Assembly (NCBI GenBank): GCA_963589235.1
Contig: CAVAJX010000096.1
Location: forward strand, 1 to 19,461
Source: CAG-877 sp963589235
Lineage (GTDB): Bacteria; Bacillota_I; Bacilli_A; RF39; UBA660
Direction: 5' to 3'
DNA length: 19,461 nucleotides
Positions 7,089 through 15,095 of this stretch are shown here, one piece after another; within the stretch, counting starts at the first letter, position 1; each line of letters opens with the position of its first letter. The notes below the pieces were generated by a model that searched no databases, was not told the origin of the DNA, and was given only the letters and a program-made list of their open reading frames with translations. The position numbers were made by a program, and so were the translations under genes.

Positions 7089-8400
7089 GTCCTGATAAGA
7101 TATCATCCATTTCTTTAATATCTTCTTCACTAACTTCTTCTTTATCTAGTGTTTTATTAAACCAAACTGGTAATTCTTCTTTACCTGACTTTTCAGTTTT
7201 TGTTTTTACTTTTTCTGTTTTATTATTGATTAGTCTTTTTAACTTTTTATGTTCTTTTTCAGTAATATCCATGGCATCTTCTACAGTTTCAATATTTAAT
7301 CTTTTCCATTGACCCGCTATGGTTTCAACGTAGCTTTTCTTTAGTTGTTGATTATTGGTTTTTAGGACATAGGATATTAAAACGTTTACGACTCCTGGAT
7401 TTAGTTTTTGATCTACTAAAAGACTTTCTATTAATCTTTTATCTCTATCGGTTGGCTCTGCACCTTTATATTTAGCTTTTAATAATTGATAAGGATTTAT
7501 ATTTTCAAAAGTATAAATCATTTTAGCTCTTTTAGAATTATCACCTTTAGGCTTTTTTAAGTAATCTGGCTGTTTATTATATATTAAGGTTGGAAGTGAG
7601 CCGGCTGTTTCAAATTGATAATAATCTCGACAAGCTTTACGAAGTTTTGTTTTATCAATTAGTCCTTTTTCATTGATGGAGTCACATACTAATCCTTTAA
7701 TATCTAAAGTGTTTAAGTTGTATGTAAAACTTAGGGCATTTATTAGTTCTTTAACATCTTTAGTAAATGTTTTATCAGTAATTATATTATCTGGAATACT
7801 TGATATAAGTAAGTTATAATCTATTCCTTTATTTATTAAGATGTTGTTTGAATCTCTTTTAGTAATATCTACTTCTTCTGACATGTCTAGAATATTACCT
7901 TTTATTGAAGTAAAGACATCATCAAAGTTACTAGTAATGTCTTCATAATCTTTAAGACTTACTCTTGGTGTTTTATAGTAATTTAGCAGTTTTTCATACT
8001 CTTTTTTACCTAAGTTATTATATAAGACAACATTTAAAATAGGATGTTGAAAAAAGTCATGAGCAGATACTGGTGAATATATTAAGTAAACATAATGATT
8101 AATACTTCCCTTTTTTAAGTAACTTTTTAAAAGACCAATAGCTTCAAGTTTTTCTCTTGCGATAACTATATCTTCTAGTTTTAATTGCATTGTTGCCATA
8201 AGATGATGATGAGTTAAGTCATCACTCATTACTTCTAATTTATCTAGGTCATCTATTAAAGTAAAATATAATGATGTTGCGGTATGACCAATTACGGGTT
8301 GATACAACATTGTTATTAATTTATGGTCATTTTCACTTAAAACTGTTTTATTAACTACTGTATAAGTATCAGCAGGAAGAATTGTTATAGTACTACGCAT
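7081..8400 (-). CDS. dnaB: DnaB-type replication initiation / helicase-loading protein
   Basis: This resembles Bacillus DnaB, the primosomal protein that works with DnaD and DnaI to load the replicative helicase at oriC and at restart sites and helps attach the origin to the membrane. The 439 residues show the N-terminal winged-helix region with LITMLYQPVIGHTATSLYFTL (about residues 28-48). The C-terminal DnaB_2/DnaD-like domain (about 285-380) contains INPYQLLKAKYKG and a YVETIAGQWKR motif, the conserved YxxxIxxxW pattern. A charged Lys/Glu-rich tail follows. A GTG start at 8409 is possible, but AGGTGAT places initiation at ATG 8400. A helicase loader gene (dnaI) often follows dnaB in Bacilli; here an HD gene follows instead. 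I could not identify its promoter confidently between 8401 and 8432. Confidence 0.88.
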   Translation of the reverse strand: MRSTITILPADTYTVVNKTVLSENDHKLITMLYQPVIGHTATSLYFTLIDDLDKLEVMSDDLTHHHLMATMQLKLEDIVIAREKLEAIGLLKSYLKKGSINHYVYLIYSPVSAHDFFQHPILNVVLYNNLGKKEYEKLLNYYKTPRVSLKDYEDITSNFDDVFTSIKGNILDMSEEVDITKRDSNNILINKGIDYNLLISSIPDNIITDKTFTKDVKELINALSFTYNLNTLDIKGLVCDSINEKGLIDKTKLRKACRDYYQFETAGSLPTLIYNKQPDYLKKPKGDNSKRAKMIYTFENINPYQLLKAKYKGAEPTDRDKRLIESLLVDQKLNPGVVNVLISYVLKTNNQQLKKSYVETIAGQWKRLNIETVEDAMDITEKEHKKLKRLINNKTEKVKTKTEKSGKEELPVWFNKTLDKEEVSEEDIKEMDDILSGLV

Positions 8401-8432
8401 AGTTATCACCTAGATATATAGTACAATAAATA

Positions 8433-8459
8433 GAAAAAAAAAGAAAGTTTAACTTTCTA
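8433..8459 (-). terminator. Rho-independent terminator after pilD
   Basis: AGAAAGTT/AACTTTCT (8442-8449 and 8451-8458) forms a hairpin whose minus-strand transcript ends in nine T residues (8433-8441). The pilD TAG stop codon (8457-8459) lies in the first arm. Confidence 0.85.
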
Positions 8460-9221
8460 AAATCCTAAGAATTTCAAAACATCTAAAGAAGACATTTTGG
8501 TAAAATATATAAATGCAAAAGCTATTAGTAAGAAAGGGCCAAAAGGAATGGCTTTTTCATTATTTGTTTTCATAAGAAGGAAGGACATTGGTAAAGCAAA
8601 AAGGCTTCCTAAGAAAATAGTCAAAGTACCAAGAAGAAGATCTAGTACTAAGCCAAATAAGAACATCATTTTAATGTCTCCTCCACCAAGACTTTCTTTT
8701 TTTAGGGCTTTATTTCCAATAAACATAATTAAGTACATCATGGAAAACAATAATATACCTGTTCCAAGATGAATTAAGGTTTCTTTTAAGCCAGAGTTTA
8801 GAAATTGAATTATTAGAAAATAAATACTAAAGAATATTAATACTTCATCTGGTATTATTAAATATGTTAAGTCACTAACGGTAACTATCATTAATAATGT
8901 TACTATTCCTAAGGCTATTAATAATTCATAACTAAAGCCAAAACTATAATATGAAACAGCAAATAATAGTCCTGTAAAAAACTCCATATATGGATATAAA
9001 ACATCTATTTTAGAATGACAATGACGGCATCTTCCTTGTTGAATTATGTATGAAAATAAGGGAATAGTTTCTTTGGGTGTTAGTTCATGACTACAGGAGT
9101 CACAATGTAGTTTATTTCCTAATATTTTTTCTTTTTTGGGTATACGTAATCCTAAAATTGTAGAAATTGTACCGACGAAGCTTCCTAAAATAAAAAAGAT
9201 AATTAAATATAGTATTTCCAT
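8457..9221 (-). CDS. pilD: Type IV prepilin peptidase / N-methyltransferase (A24 family)
   Basis: This membrane aspartyl protease cleaves the leader of type IV prepilins or pseudopilins and methylates the new N-terminus. The 254 residues keep both domains. The N-terminal methylase domain carries two CxxC pairs (Cys40/43, Cys65/68). The transmembrane protease domain carries catalytic Asp117 (SDLTYLIIPDE) and Asp182 in GGGDIKMM. Seven to eight hydrophobic segments are visible. The start ATG 9221 follows a strong AAGGAGGAT. It is 19 bp after pilC and clearly co-transcribed. No pilin, PilB/PilT ATPase or PilM/N/O gene is present in the window, so those partners must lie elsewhere. A ComC-like competence role is equally possible. 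Confidence 0.92.
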   Translation of the reverse strand: MEILYLIIFFILGSFVGTISTILGLRIPKKEKILGNKLHCDSCSHELTPKETIPLFSYIIQQGRCRHCHSKIDVLYPYMEFFTGLLFAVSYYSFGFSYELLIALGIVTLLMIVTVSDLTYLIIPDEVLIFFSIYFLIIQFLNSGLKETLIHLGTGILLFSMMYLIMFIGNKALKKESLGGGDIKMMFLFGLVLDLLLGTLTIFLGSLFALPMSFLLMKTNNEKAIPFGPFLLIAFAFIYFTKMSSLDVLKFLGF

Positions 9222-9240
9222 ATAATTATCCTCCTTATTA

Positions 9241-10821
9241 TTACTCGATTTGTGAATATATACTAAACATTGGTGTAACTATTGATAGTAAGATAACACC
9301 AACAATTCCAGCTAAGAAAACGATCATTAATGGTTCCATTAAACTCTTCATTTGATCAATTATTGATTTATGCATAGCTTGGAAATGGTTTGATACTTTT
9401 TCCATCATTAGACCTAATTGACCAGTATTTTCACCAGTTACTATCATTTCATAGGCAACTACTGGGATAGCCCATTCACCACGGAAGGCTGAAGATACAG
9501 GTTCACCTTTTGATAGGTTTTCTAGTGTTTTATCAATTATCTTTTTAAATACTTCATTATCTGTTATTTTAGACAAGATTTCCATACTGTCTGTAATGAA
9601 TACACCATGGTTTAATAATGAAGCAAATGTCTTGGTGAAGTTAGCTATTTCGTTGTAGATAATTATTTTACCAACTACTGGCATATGCATAAGTATAGTC
9701 TGAACAGAAAGTTTAAATGACTGGACATGTTTCATTAAATATTTGAATATAAATATTATTGCGACTATTCCAACTATTAGATATATATAATAGTTTTGTA
9801 TAAAATTACTGATACCTAATACTATTAACGTTATAGTTGGTAGTTTAGCGTCATTTTGTTCAAACATACTAGCAAACTGTGGAACTAGGTAAACTAACAT
9901 GAAGACTAATACACCAAGAGCAATTGTTAATACGACAATTGGATAAGTCATGGCACTCTTCATTTGTTTTCTAGTTTGGTTCATAGATGTATAGTACTCA
10001 GCCATATCATCTAGTATTGATGGTAAATCACCAGTCATTTCAGCTGTTTTTACCATGTTTATTAGTAATGGTGGGAATACTTTTCCTTGTTTAGCTAGAG
10101 CTATAGAAAAGCTTTCACCTTTTAGTAATTCATAAACTACTTGACCATAGATTTTTTTATGAGCTGGTTTTTTAGCTTGCTTTGCTAGGATTCTAACAGA
10201 GTCAACTAAAGGGATACCTGATTTAATATATGTAGATAACTGAGTTAGGGTAAATGATAAATCTTCTGGTTTTAACTTTGGTGGTCCAGAGATATCAATA
10301 TCCATAGCTGATTTTGGTTTTACTTCTAGGACTTGATAATCTTGACCTTCTAAGAATGCTCTTACTTCATCTTCTGACTCAGCATCGAAAAATCCTTTTT
10401 CTTTTTTATTTACAGAATTTATTACTACGTAACTGTAGCCTTTTAATCTACTATTTTTGTTTTTTTCTTCATTTTTTGTCTCTTGTAATTCTTCTATTTT
10501 ATCAGATGAAGCTGTATTTGCATTGGCTTTAGGTGTTGGCATTTTATTTGCACTACTTGGCATAGCTTTACTTTGCTCTTCTTTCACAAGAGGCATAATT
10601 TTATCTTGTGACATTACAGTATTAGTAGGATTTGGTCCGGCATTAACACTTTGGCTTGGCTGACTAGTTGTCGTGACATTTGTTTGAACTTGACTTGGTG
10701 CTGGCTGAGCACTTGGTGTTGTTGCGGCTACTGCTGGCTGTTGAACTGTATTATTTGAAACAGGAGAAGCTGGTGCTTGATTAGGAACTTCTTTTTCACC
10801 TGCTTTATTAAATAATTTCAT
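9241..10821 (-). CDS. pilC: Type IV pilus/type II secretion inner-membrane platform protein PilC (GspF/ComGB family) with disordered N-terminus
   Basis: PilC/GspF anchors the pilus assembly ATPase at the inner side of the membrane. The 526 residues are longer than a typical PilC of about 400. The first 120 or so are low-complexity Pro/Gln/Ala/Thr/Ser followed by a Lys/Glu-rich stretch. Then comes a small globular domain (GYSYVVINSVNKKEKGF through YQVLEVK, about 128-168), seen at the N-terminus of PilC proteins. Next are T2SSF repeat 1 (about 187-315, with SGIPLVDSVR and MVKTAEMTGDLPSIL), a transmembrane helix pair (about 343-360) and T2SSF repeat 2 (about 390-520, with LLNHGVFITDSMEIL and MIVTGENTGQLG) ending in the last helix. 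The start ATG 10821 follows GGTGAT. It is the first gene of the pilC-pilD operon, transcribed away from the YqfQ-like gene. Confidence 0.92.
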   Translation of the reverse strand: MKLFNKAGEKEVPNQAPASPVSNNTVQQPAVAATTPSAQPAPSQVQTNVTTTSQPSQSVNAGPNPTNTVMSQDKIMPLVKEEQSKAMPSSANKMPTPKANANTASSDKIEELQETKNEEKNKNSRLKGYSYVVINSVNKKEKGFFDAESEDEVRAFLEGQDYQVLEVKPKSAMDIDISGPPKLKPEDLSFTLTQLSTYIKSGIPLVDSVRILAKQAKKPAHKKIYGQVVYELLKGESFSIALAKQGKVFPPLLINMVKTAEMTGDLPSILDDMAEYYTSMNQTRKQMKSAMTYPIVVLTIALGVLVFMLVYLVPQFASMFEQNDAKLPTITLIVLGISNFIQNYYIYLIVGIVAIIFIFKYLMKHVQSFKLSVQTILMHMPVVGKIIIYNEIANFTKTFASLLNHGVFITDSMEILSKITDNEVFKKIIDKTLENLSKGEPVSSAFRGEWAIPVVAYEMIVTGENTGQLGLMMEKVSNHFQAMHKSIIDQMKSLMEPLMIVFLAGIVGVILLSIVTPMFSIYSQIE

Positions 10822-10878
10822 CTAATATCACCGTAAACCTTTCTTTTGAATACATTCTTTTTATTCTATACTATTAAT

Positions 10879-10907
10879 ATTTTAACATAGGTTTTTAGTT
10901 TTGAAAA
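10879..10907 (-). promoter_or_regulatory. Predicted promoter of pilC-pilD
   Basis: TTTTCA (10902-10907) and, 17 nt on, TGTTAAAAT (TAAAAT at 10879-10884 with a TG extension) give a plausible sigma-A promoter with a leader of about 50 nt. Confidence 0.55.
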
Positions 10908-10915
10908 TAAATTAT

Positions 10916-10944
10916 TTAACTTTTTATTTTCTTTGACATATATT
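10916..10944 (+). promoter_or_regulatory. Predicted promoter of the YqfQ-like gene
   Basis: TTAACT (10916-10921) and TATATT (10939-10944) are separated by 17 nt and would start transcription about 13 nt before ATG 10964. They lie next to the divergent pilC promoter. Confidence 0.45.
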
Positions 10945-10963
10945 ATGAATGAAGAGGTGGACT

Positions 10964-11257
10964 ATGTTTAACTATCCATATCCAAGAGCTAGTTTATTTA
11001 GTAGATGGGCTGGTCTTGCCAAAGGATTTAATTTTAGTACATTTTTGGATGGTACACAAAAAACCTTAGGTGTAATAAATCAGGCTATTCCAATTGTTTA
11101 TCAAGTTAAACCAATATTTAATAACGCTAAAACAATGTTTAAAATAGCTGATGAATTACGAAGACCAGCAACAGTTGAGGATACTACTAATACTGATAGT
11201 GTTACTTCTACTGCTGTTCAGACTGAAGCTACTAATAAACCTATTTTTTACATATAA
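10964..11257 (+). CDS. YqfQ/VrrA-like small protein
   Basis: This is a 97-residue protein of unknown function. The core FLDGTQKTLGVINQAIPIVYQ and PIFNNAKTMFKIADELRR (about residues 27-67) matches my recollection of the YqfQ/VrrA family of Bacilli. In that family a conserved TQK...QAIP...NAKTMFK helix pair sits between variable ends. The N-terminus is aromatic (NYPYPRASLF). The tail is Thr/Ser-rich and ends in the hydrophobic NKPIFYI. An in-frame ATG at 10949 exists, but GAGGTGG at 10954-10960 points to 10964. It is one of only two plus-strand genes, convergent with tgt and divergent from pilC. There is no signal peptide or clear membrane helix. Confidence 0.7.
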   Translation: MFNYPYPRASLFSRWAGLAKGFNFSTFLDGTQKTLGVINQAIPIVYQVKPIFNNAKTMFKIADELRRPATVEDTTNTDSVTSTAVQTEATNKPIFYI

Positions 11258-11283
11258 AAAGAATAATTTTAGTTATTCTTTTT
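11256..11283. terminator. Bidirectional terminator between the YqfQ-like gene and tgt
   Basis: A perfect 11-bp inverted repeat (AAAAAGAATAA at 11256-11266, TTATTCTTTTT at 11273-11283) has a 6-nt loop and A/T runs on both flanks. It overlaps the stop codons of both convergent genes and serves both. Confidence 0.85.
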
Positions 11284-12393
11284 ATTATATTTACTTAAAA
11301 ATTCTTCTTTATACTCTAATACTCTATTTTCTTTTATAGCTTCTCTTAATTCTTCGGTTAGTTTTATCAAGAATCTTATATTATGAATTGATAATAGTCT
11401 ACCACCTAACATTTCATCAGTTGTAATTAAGTGACGGACATAAGCTTTGGTATAATTTTTACAAGTGTAACAGTCGCAGCCTTCTTCTACAGGACTAAAA
11501 TCTTCTTTATATTTAGCGTTATTGAAGTTAATCTTACCTTCTCTAGTAAAGGCTTGGCCATGACGAGCTATTCTTGTTGGTAAGACACAGTCGAAAATAT
11601 CTACTCCTCTTATGACACCTTCAATTATATCAATTGGATCTCCTACTCCCATAAGATAACGAACTTTATCAGTAGGTAAATATTTGATACCATAATCGAT
11701 CATTTTATACATAGTTTCTTTGTCTTCGCCAACGGATGTACCACCAATACTATAACCATCAAAGTCTAACTTTACAGTTTCTTTACAACTATATTCTCTT
11801 AAATCTTCAAATTCTCCACCTTGAACAATTCCAAATAGTGACTGATTAGGATTAGAATGAGCTTTTTTGCCACGGGCAGCCCAACGTAGAGTACGTTCAA
11901 CTGACTTTTTCATGTATTCATAACTTACCGGATATGGTGGGCATTCATCAAAACTCATGGCGATGTCACTATCTAATTTATTTTGAATTTGAATAGATTT
12001 TTCAGGAGTTAGGAACAATTTAGAACCATCAATATGACTTTTAAAATGTACTCCTTCTTCGGTAATATCTTTTTCTTTATTTTTTACTAAAGAAAAGACT
12101 TGGAAACCACCAGAGTCAGTAAGTATTGGTCCATCATAATTCATAAACTTATGTAGTCCGCCAGCTTTATCAACGATATCTTCACCTGGTCTAAGCCATA
12201 AATGATATGTATTAGAAAGAATTATTCCTGAATGAGCTTCTTTTAATTCTTCTGGTGTTAAAGATTTTACGGTTGCTTTAGTACCAACAGGCATAAACAT
12301 GGGTGTTTCAAAGGTACCATAATTTGTTTGTAATGAGCCATAACGGGCATTACTATTTTCATCTTTATGTAATAAAGTATATTTAATCTTCAT
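11269..12393 (-). CDS. tgt: tRNA-guanine transglycosylase
   Basis: Tgt swaps guanine-34 of Tyr, His, Asn and Asp tRNAs for the queuine precursor preQ1. The 374-residue length is standard. Asp93 in DSGGFQ is the general acid/base and Asp268 in FDCVLPTR the nucleophile. GGTSVGE (218-224) and FGIVQGG (187-193) form the substrate pocket. Zinc is bound by Cys306, Cys308, Cys311 and His337. The start ATG 12393 follows AAGGAGAG, which overlaps the queA stop. It is the last gene of the ruvA-ruvB-queA-tgt operon. The next step of queuosine synthesis, QueA, is encoded immediately upstream. Confidence 0.97.
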   Translation of the reverse strand: MKIKYTLLHKDENSNARYGSLQTNYGTFETPMFMPVGTKATVKSLTPEELKEAHSGIILSNTYHLWLRPGEDIVDKAGGLHKFMNYDGPILTDSGGFQVFSLVKNKEKDITEEGVHFKSHIDGSKLFLTPEKSIQIQNKLDSDIAMSFDECPPYPVSYEYMKKSVERTLRWAARGKKAHSNPNQSLFGIVQGGEFEDLREYSCKETVKLDFDGYSIGGTSVGEDKETMYKMIDYGIKYLPTDKVRYLMGVGDPIDIIEGVIRGVDIFDCVLPTRIARHGQAFTREGKINFNNAKYKEDFSPVEEGCDCYTCKNYTKAYVRHLITTDEMLGGRLLSIHNIRFLIKLTEELREAIKENRVLEYKEEFLSKYNKKNN

Positions 12394-12404
12394 AACTACT
12401 CTCC

Positions 12405-13430
12405 TTACTTAATAAGCATAGCGTCTCCAAAAGAGAAGAATCGATACTCTTCTTCTTGAGCTACTTTATAAGCATTCATAATATTGTCTTTTCCAGCTAA
12501 TGCTGATACTAGCATAACAAGTGTTGACTTAGGTAAATGAAAGTTAGTAATTAAACTATCAATAGCTTTGAACTTATATCCTGGATAGATAAAGATATCA
12601 GTCCAGCCAGAACATTCTTTAAATTCATTATACTTTGTCATTATTGTTTCTAAAGTTCTAGTACTTGTTGTGCCAACGGCAATAATCTTATGATTATTCT
12701 TTTTTGTTTCAGTTAAAAGTTCAGCTACTTCTTTTGTCATTTGATAGTGTTCACTATGCATTTTATGTTCTTCTATGGTATCAACACTAACTGGTCTAAA
12801 TGTTCCTAGTCCAACGTGTAGAGTTACATAGGCTATATTTACACCTTTGTCTTCAATTTTCTTTAGTAGTTCTTTAGTAAAATGAAGACCGGCTGTTGGT
12901 GCTGCGGCACTCCCTATTTCTTTGGCGTAGACAGTTTGGTATCTTGACTGATCTTTTAATTTTTCATGAATATATGGTGGTAAAGGCATAGTACCTAAAT
13001 GTTCTAATATTTCTAATAGAATACCAGAATAAATTAATTTAAAATGTCTTATACCTTCATTATCTTCTTTAACACATTCAGCTTTTAATTCACCTTGGCC
13101 AAACGTTACAATGGTTCCGACTTTTATACGTCTAGCAGGTTTTACTAGGCATTCCCAAACATCTTCACCTAAATCTTTTAATAAAAGGATTTCAATAACA
13201 GCATGGGTATCAGTTTTTTCACCTAAGAGACGAGCTGGTAATACTTTAGTATCATTTAGTACTAAAGTGTCTCCTTTTTCTAAATAATCAATGATATCGT
13301 AAAAATGTTTATGTTCTATTTCTCCAGTTTTCTTATCTAAAACTAATAATTTAGATGTATCTCTATCTTTAATAGGTGTTTGGGCTATCAAGTTTTCATT
13401 TAAATCATAGTCAAAATCTTCTACTTTCAT
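12405..13430 (-). CDS. queA: S-adenosylmethionine:tRNA ribosyltransferase-isomerase
   Basis: QueA transfers the ribosyl part of SAM to preQ1-tRNA, giving epoxyqueuosine. The 341-residue length is normal. Family signatures are LIAQTPIKDRDTSKLLVLD (residues 15-33), NDTKVLPARLLG, MPLPPYIHE, the AAAPTAGLHFT segment, and LITNFHLPKSTL(V)MLVSA near the end. The start ATG 13430 follows AGGAGGT, 12 bp from the ruvB stop. The gene order ruvA-ruvB-queA-tgt is the classic Bacillota arrangement. Confidence 0.97.
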   Translation of the reverse strand: MKVEDFDYDLNENLIAQTPIKDRDTSKLLVLDKKTGEIEHKHFYDIIDYLEKGDTLVLNDTKVLPARLLGEKTDTHAVIEILLLKDLGEDVWECLVKPARRIKVGTIVTFGQGELKAECVKEDNEGIRHFKLIYSGILLEILEHLGTMPLPPYIHEKLKDQSRYQTVYAKEIGSAAAPTAGLHFTKELLKKIEDKGVNIAYVTLHVGLGTFRPVSVDTIEEHKMHSEHYQMTKEVAELLTETKKNNHKIIAVGTTSTRTLETIMTKYNEFKECSGWTDIFIYPGYKFKAIDSLITNFHLPKSTLVMLVSALAGKDNIMNAYKVAQEEEYRFFSFGDAMLIK

Positions 13431-13442
13431 ATAAACCTCCTG

Positions 13443-14444
13443 TTATTTTCTTATTTCTATACCTAATACTTCATAGGCTTTATCTGTTACCATACGTCCT
13501 CTAGCAGTTCTTTTTAATAAACCTGTTTGTAATAAGTATGGTTCATATACATCTTCTATTGTTGTGACTTCTTCGCCAATGGAACTACTAAGAGCTTCTA
13601 TTCCAACTGGGCCACCGTTAAATTTATTGATAATGGCTAGTAACAAGTCATGGTCGGTTTTATCTAGACCAATTTTATCAATATGAAGTCTTTCAAGAGA
13701 CTCCTTAGTTATGTCTAAATCTATTTTACCGGTACCTTTTACTAAGGCAAAGTCTCTAACTCTTTTAAATAATCTATTAGCAATTCTTGGTGTTCCTCTA
13801 CTACGTTTAGCTAGTTCATAAGCGGCATCATCATCTATTTCCATATTTAAAACACGAGATGTTCTTTTTACTATTTCAGTTAACTCTTCAGTTGTATAGA
13901 ATTGTAATTTTGAAATAATTCCAAAACGATCACGTAAAGGGGCTGATAGGTCACCGGCACGAGTTGTTGCTCCGACAAGAGTAAATGGTGGTAAATCTAT
14001 TTTTATATTTTTTGTGTTACCTTCACTACCAACGATAATATCAAGAGAAAAGTCTTCCATAGCTGGATATAATACTTCTTCAATATATCTTGGCATTCTA
14101 TGAATTTCATCAATGAATAAGACATCGCCCGGCTCAAGAGATGAAAGTATAGCGGCTAAATCACCTGTTTTTTCAATACTTGGACCTGAAGCTGTTTTTA
14201 TTTTTGTACCTAATTCATGAGCAATAATAAAAGCTAATGTTGTTTTACCAAGTCCTGGAGGACCATATAATAAAACATGGTCTAGGGCTTCATTTCTTAT
14301 TTTAGCAGCTTCAACAAAGACTTTAATATTTTCTTTTACTTCGCTTTGACCAATGTATTCTTCTATTGTTTCAGGACGAATTGTATTATCTATTACTTGG
14401 TCATCTTCAAGTGAATATTTTTTTATAACGCTTTCATTTTTCAT
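13443..14444 (-). CDS. ruvB: Holliday junction branch migration helicase RuvB
   Basis: RuvB is the hexameric AAA+ motor that, with RuvA, drives branch migration of Holliday junctions. The 333 residues carry Walker A GPPGLGKT (61-68), Walker B VLFIDE (108-113), sensor I GATTRAGD (158-165), the arginine finger in RDRFG (Arg171), and a winged-helix C-terminal domain from about residue 255 with NGGPVGIEALSSSIGE. The start ATG 14444 follows AGGAGG, which overlaps the ruvA stop region. Confidence 0.98.
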   Translation of the reverse strand: MKNESVIKKYSLEDDQVIDNTIRPETIEEYIGQSEVKENIKVFVEAAKIRNEALDHVLLYGPPGLGKTTLAFIIAHELGTKIKTASGPSIEKTGDLAAILSSLEPGDVLFIDEIHRMPRYIEEVLYPAMEDFSLDIIVGSEGNTKNIKIDLPPFTLVGATTRAGDLSAPLRDRFGIISKLQFYTTEELTEIVKRTSRVLNMEIDDDAAYELAKRSRGTPRIANRLFKRVRDFALVKGTGKIDLDITKESLERLHIDKIGLDKTDHDLLLAIINKFNGGPVGIEALSSSIGEEVTTIEDVYEPYLLQTGLLKRTARGRMVTDKAYEVLGIEIRK

Positions 14445-14457
14445 AATACTTTTCCTC

Positions 14458-15021
14458 CTACTTCAATAATAATCTTAAGGCTTCTTTTACTTGTTCTTCA
14501 ATTGAGGCATCTTTATTAACTTTAGAGATAACACCTTTAATTTCTTTATCTTTATAACCTAATCCTATTAATACTTCTTTCAACTCTTCAGCATTATTTA
14601 CTTCATCATCAGAAATACCAACACCAATGAACTCTAGTTTTCCTTTTAAATCTAGGATAATTTGACGAGCTAGTTTCTCACCTATTTTAGGGAACTTCTT
14701 TAAATATAAAATATTTTCTCTTTCAATGGCATCCATTATTCCTTCTACATTTCCTAAAGCTAGCATTGGTAAAGTCATTTTACAACCTAGTCCTTTAACA
14801 CTAATTAGTTTTAAGAACAATTCTTTTTCAGCTAAATTTTTAAAGCCAAAGAGGCTATTTTCATCTTCTTTAATTTGCTGATAAATATAAACTTTATATT
14901 CTTTTCCTTCTTCAAATGAATATGGATTAGATACATAAATTAAATATCCTATACCAGAATTATCTAAAACAATGGCATTATTTTTAATACTTGCTACTGT
15001 TCCTATTATATAGTCATACAT
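14458..15021 (-). CDS. ruvA: Holliday junction DNA-binding protein RuvA
   Basis: RuvA forms tetramers that hold the four-way junction and recruit RuvB. The 187 residues show the N-terminal OB-fold (MYDYIIGTVASI to about 65). Two helix-hairpin-helix motifs follow (LISVKGLGCKMTLPML and LKKFPKIGEKLARQIILDLKGK). A short acidic linker leads to the C-terminal domain III (EELKEVLIGLGYKDKEI), which binds RuvB. The start ATG 15021 follows GGAGTGAT. It is the first gene of the four-gene operon, with its own promoter. Confidence 0.96.
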   Translation of the reverse strand: MYDYIIGTVASIKNNAIVLDNSGIGYLIYVSNPYSFEEGKEYKVYIYQQIKEDENSLFGFKNLAEKELFLKLISVKGLGCKMTLPMLALGNVEGIMDAIERENILYLKKFPKIGEKLARQIILDLKGKLEFIGVGISDDEVNNAEELKEVLIGLGYKDKEIKGVISKVNKDASIEEQVKEALRLLLK

Positions 15022-15038
15022 AAAATCACTCCATACTT

Positions 15039-15067
15039 ATTATATACTAAAACTAAAAAAGAAAAAA
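15039..15067 (-). promoter_or_regulatory. Predicted promoter of the ruvA-ruvB-queA-tgt operon
   Basis: A consensus TATAAT (15039-15044, minus strand) lies 17 nt from a poor -35 (TTTTTT at 15062-15067). That -35 coincides with the T-run of the yebC terminator. Transcription would start about 10 nt before ruvA. No obvious LexA (GAACN4GTTC-like) box is seen. Confidence 0.5.
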
Positions 15068-15083
15068 GAGCTATTAAGGCTCT
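15062..15083 (-). terminator. Short terminator after yebC
   Basis: AGAGC/GCTCT (15067-15071 and 15079-15083) forms a 5-bp stem with a 7-nt loop, followed on the minus strand by six T residues. It is 13 bp past the yebC stop codon. The short stem suggests incomplete termination, so some read-through into ruvA is possible. Confidence 0.6.
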
Positions 15084-15095
15084 GTATTAACAATA

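Noticed and set aside
8497..8772. Antisense plus-strand open frame within pilD
   Set aside because: It shadows a well-supported gene, with basic, repetitive codon content and no ribosome binding site.
10314..10663. Two overlapping plus-strand open frames opposite the PilC low-complexity region
   Set aside because: The frames are open only because the minus-strand gene is rich in certain codons. No start signals or domain patterns were seen.
10933..10938. TTGACA -35 box before the YqfQ-like gene
   Set aside because: The -10 at proper spacing would fall inside the ribosome binding site. The pair at 10916/10939 fits better.
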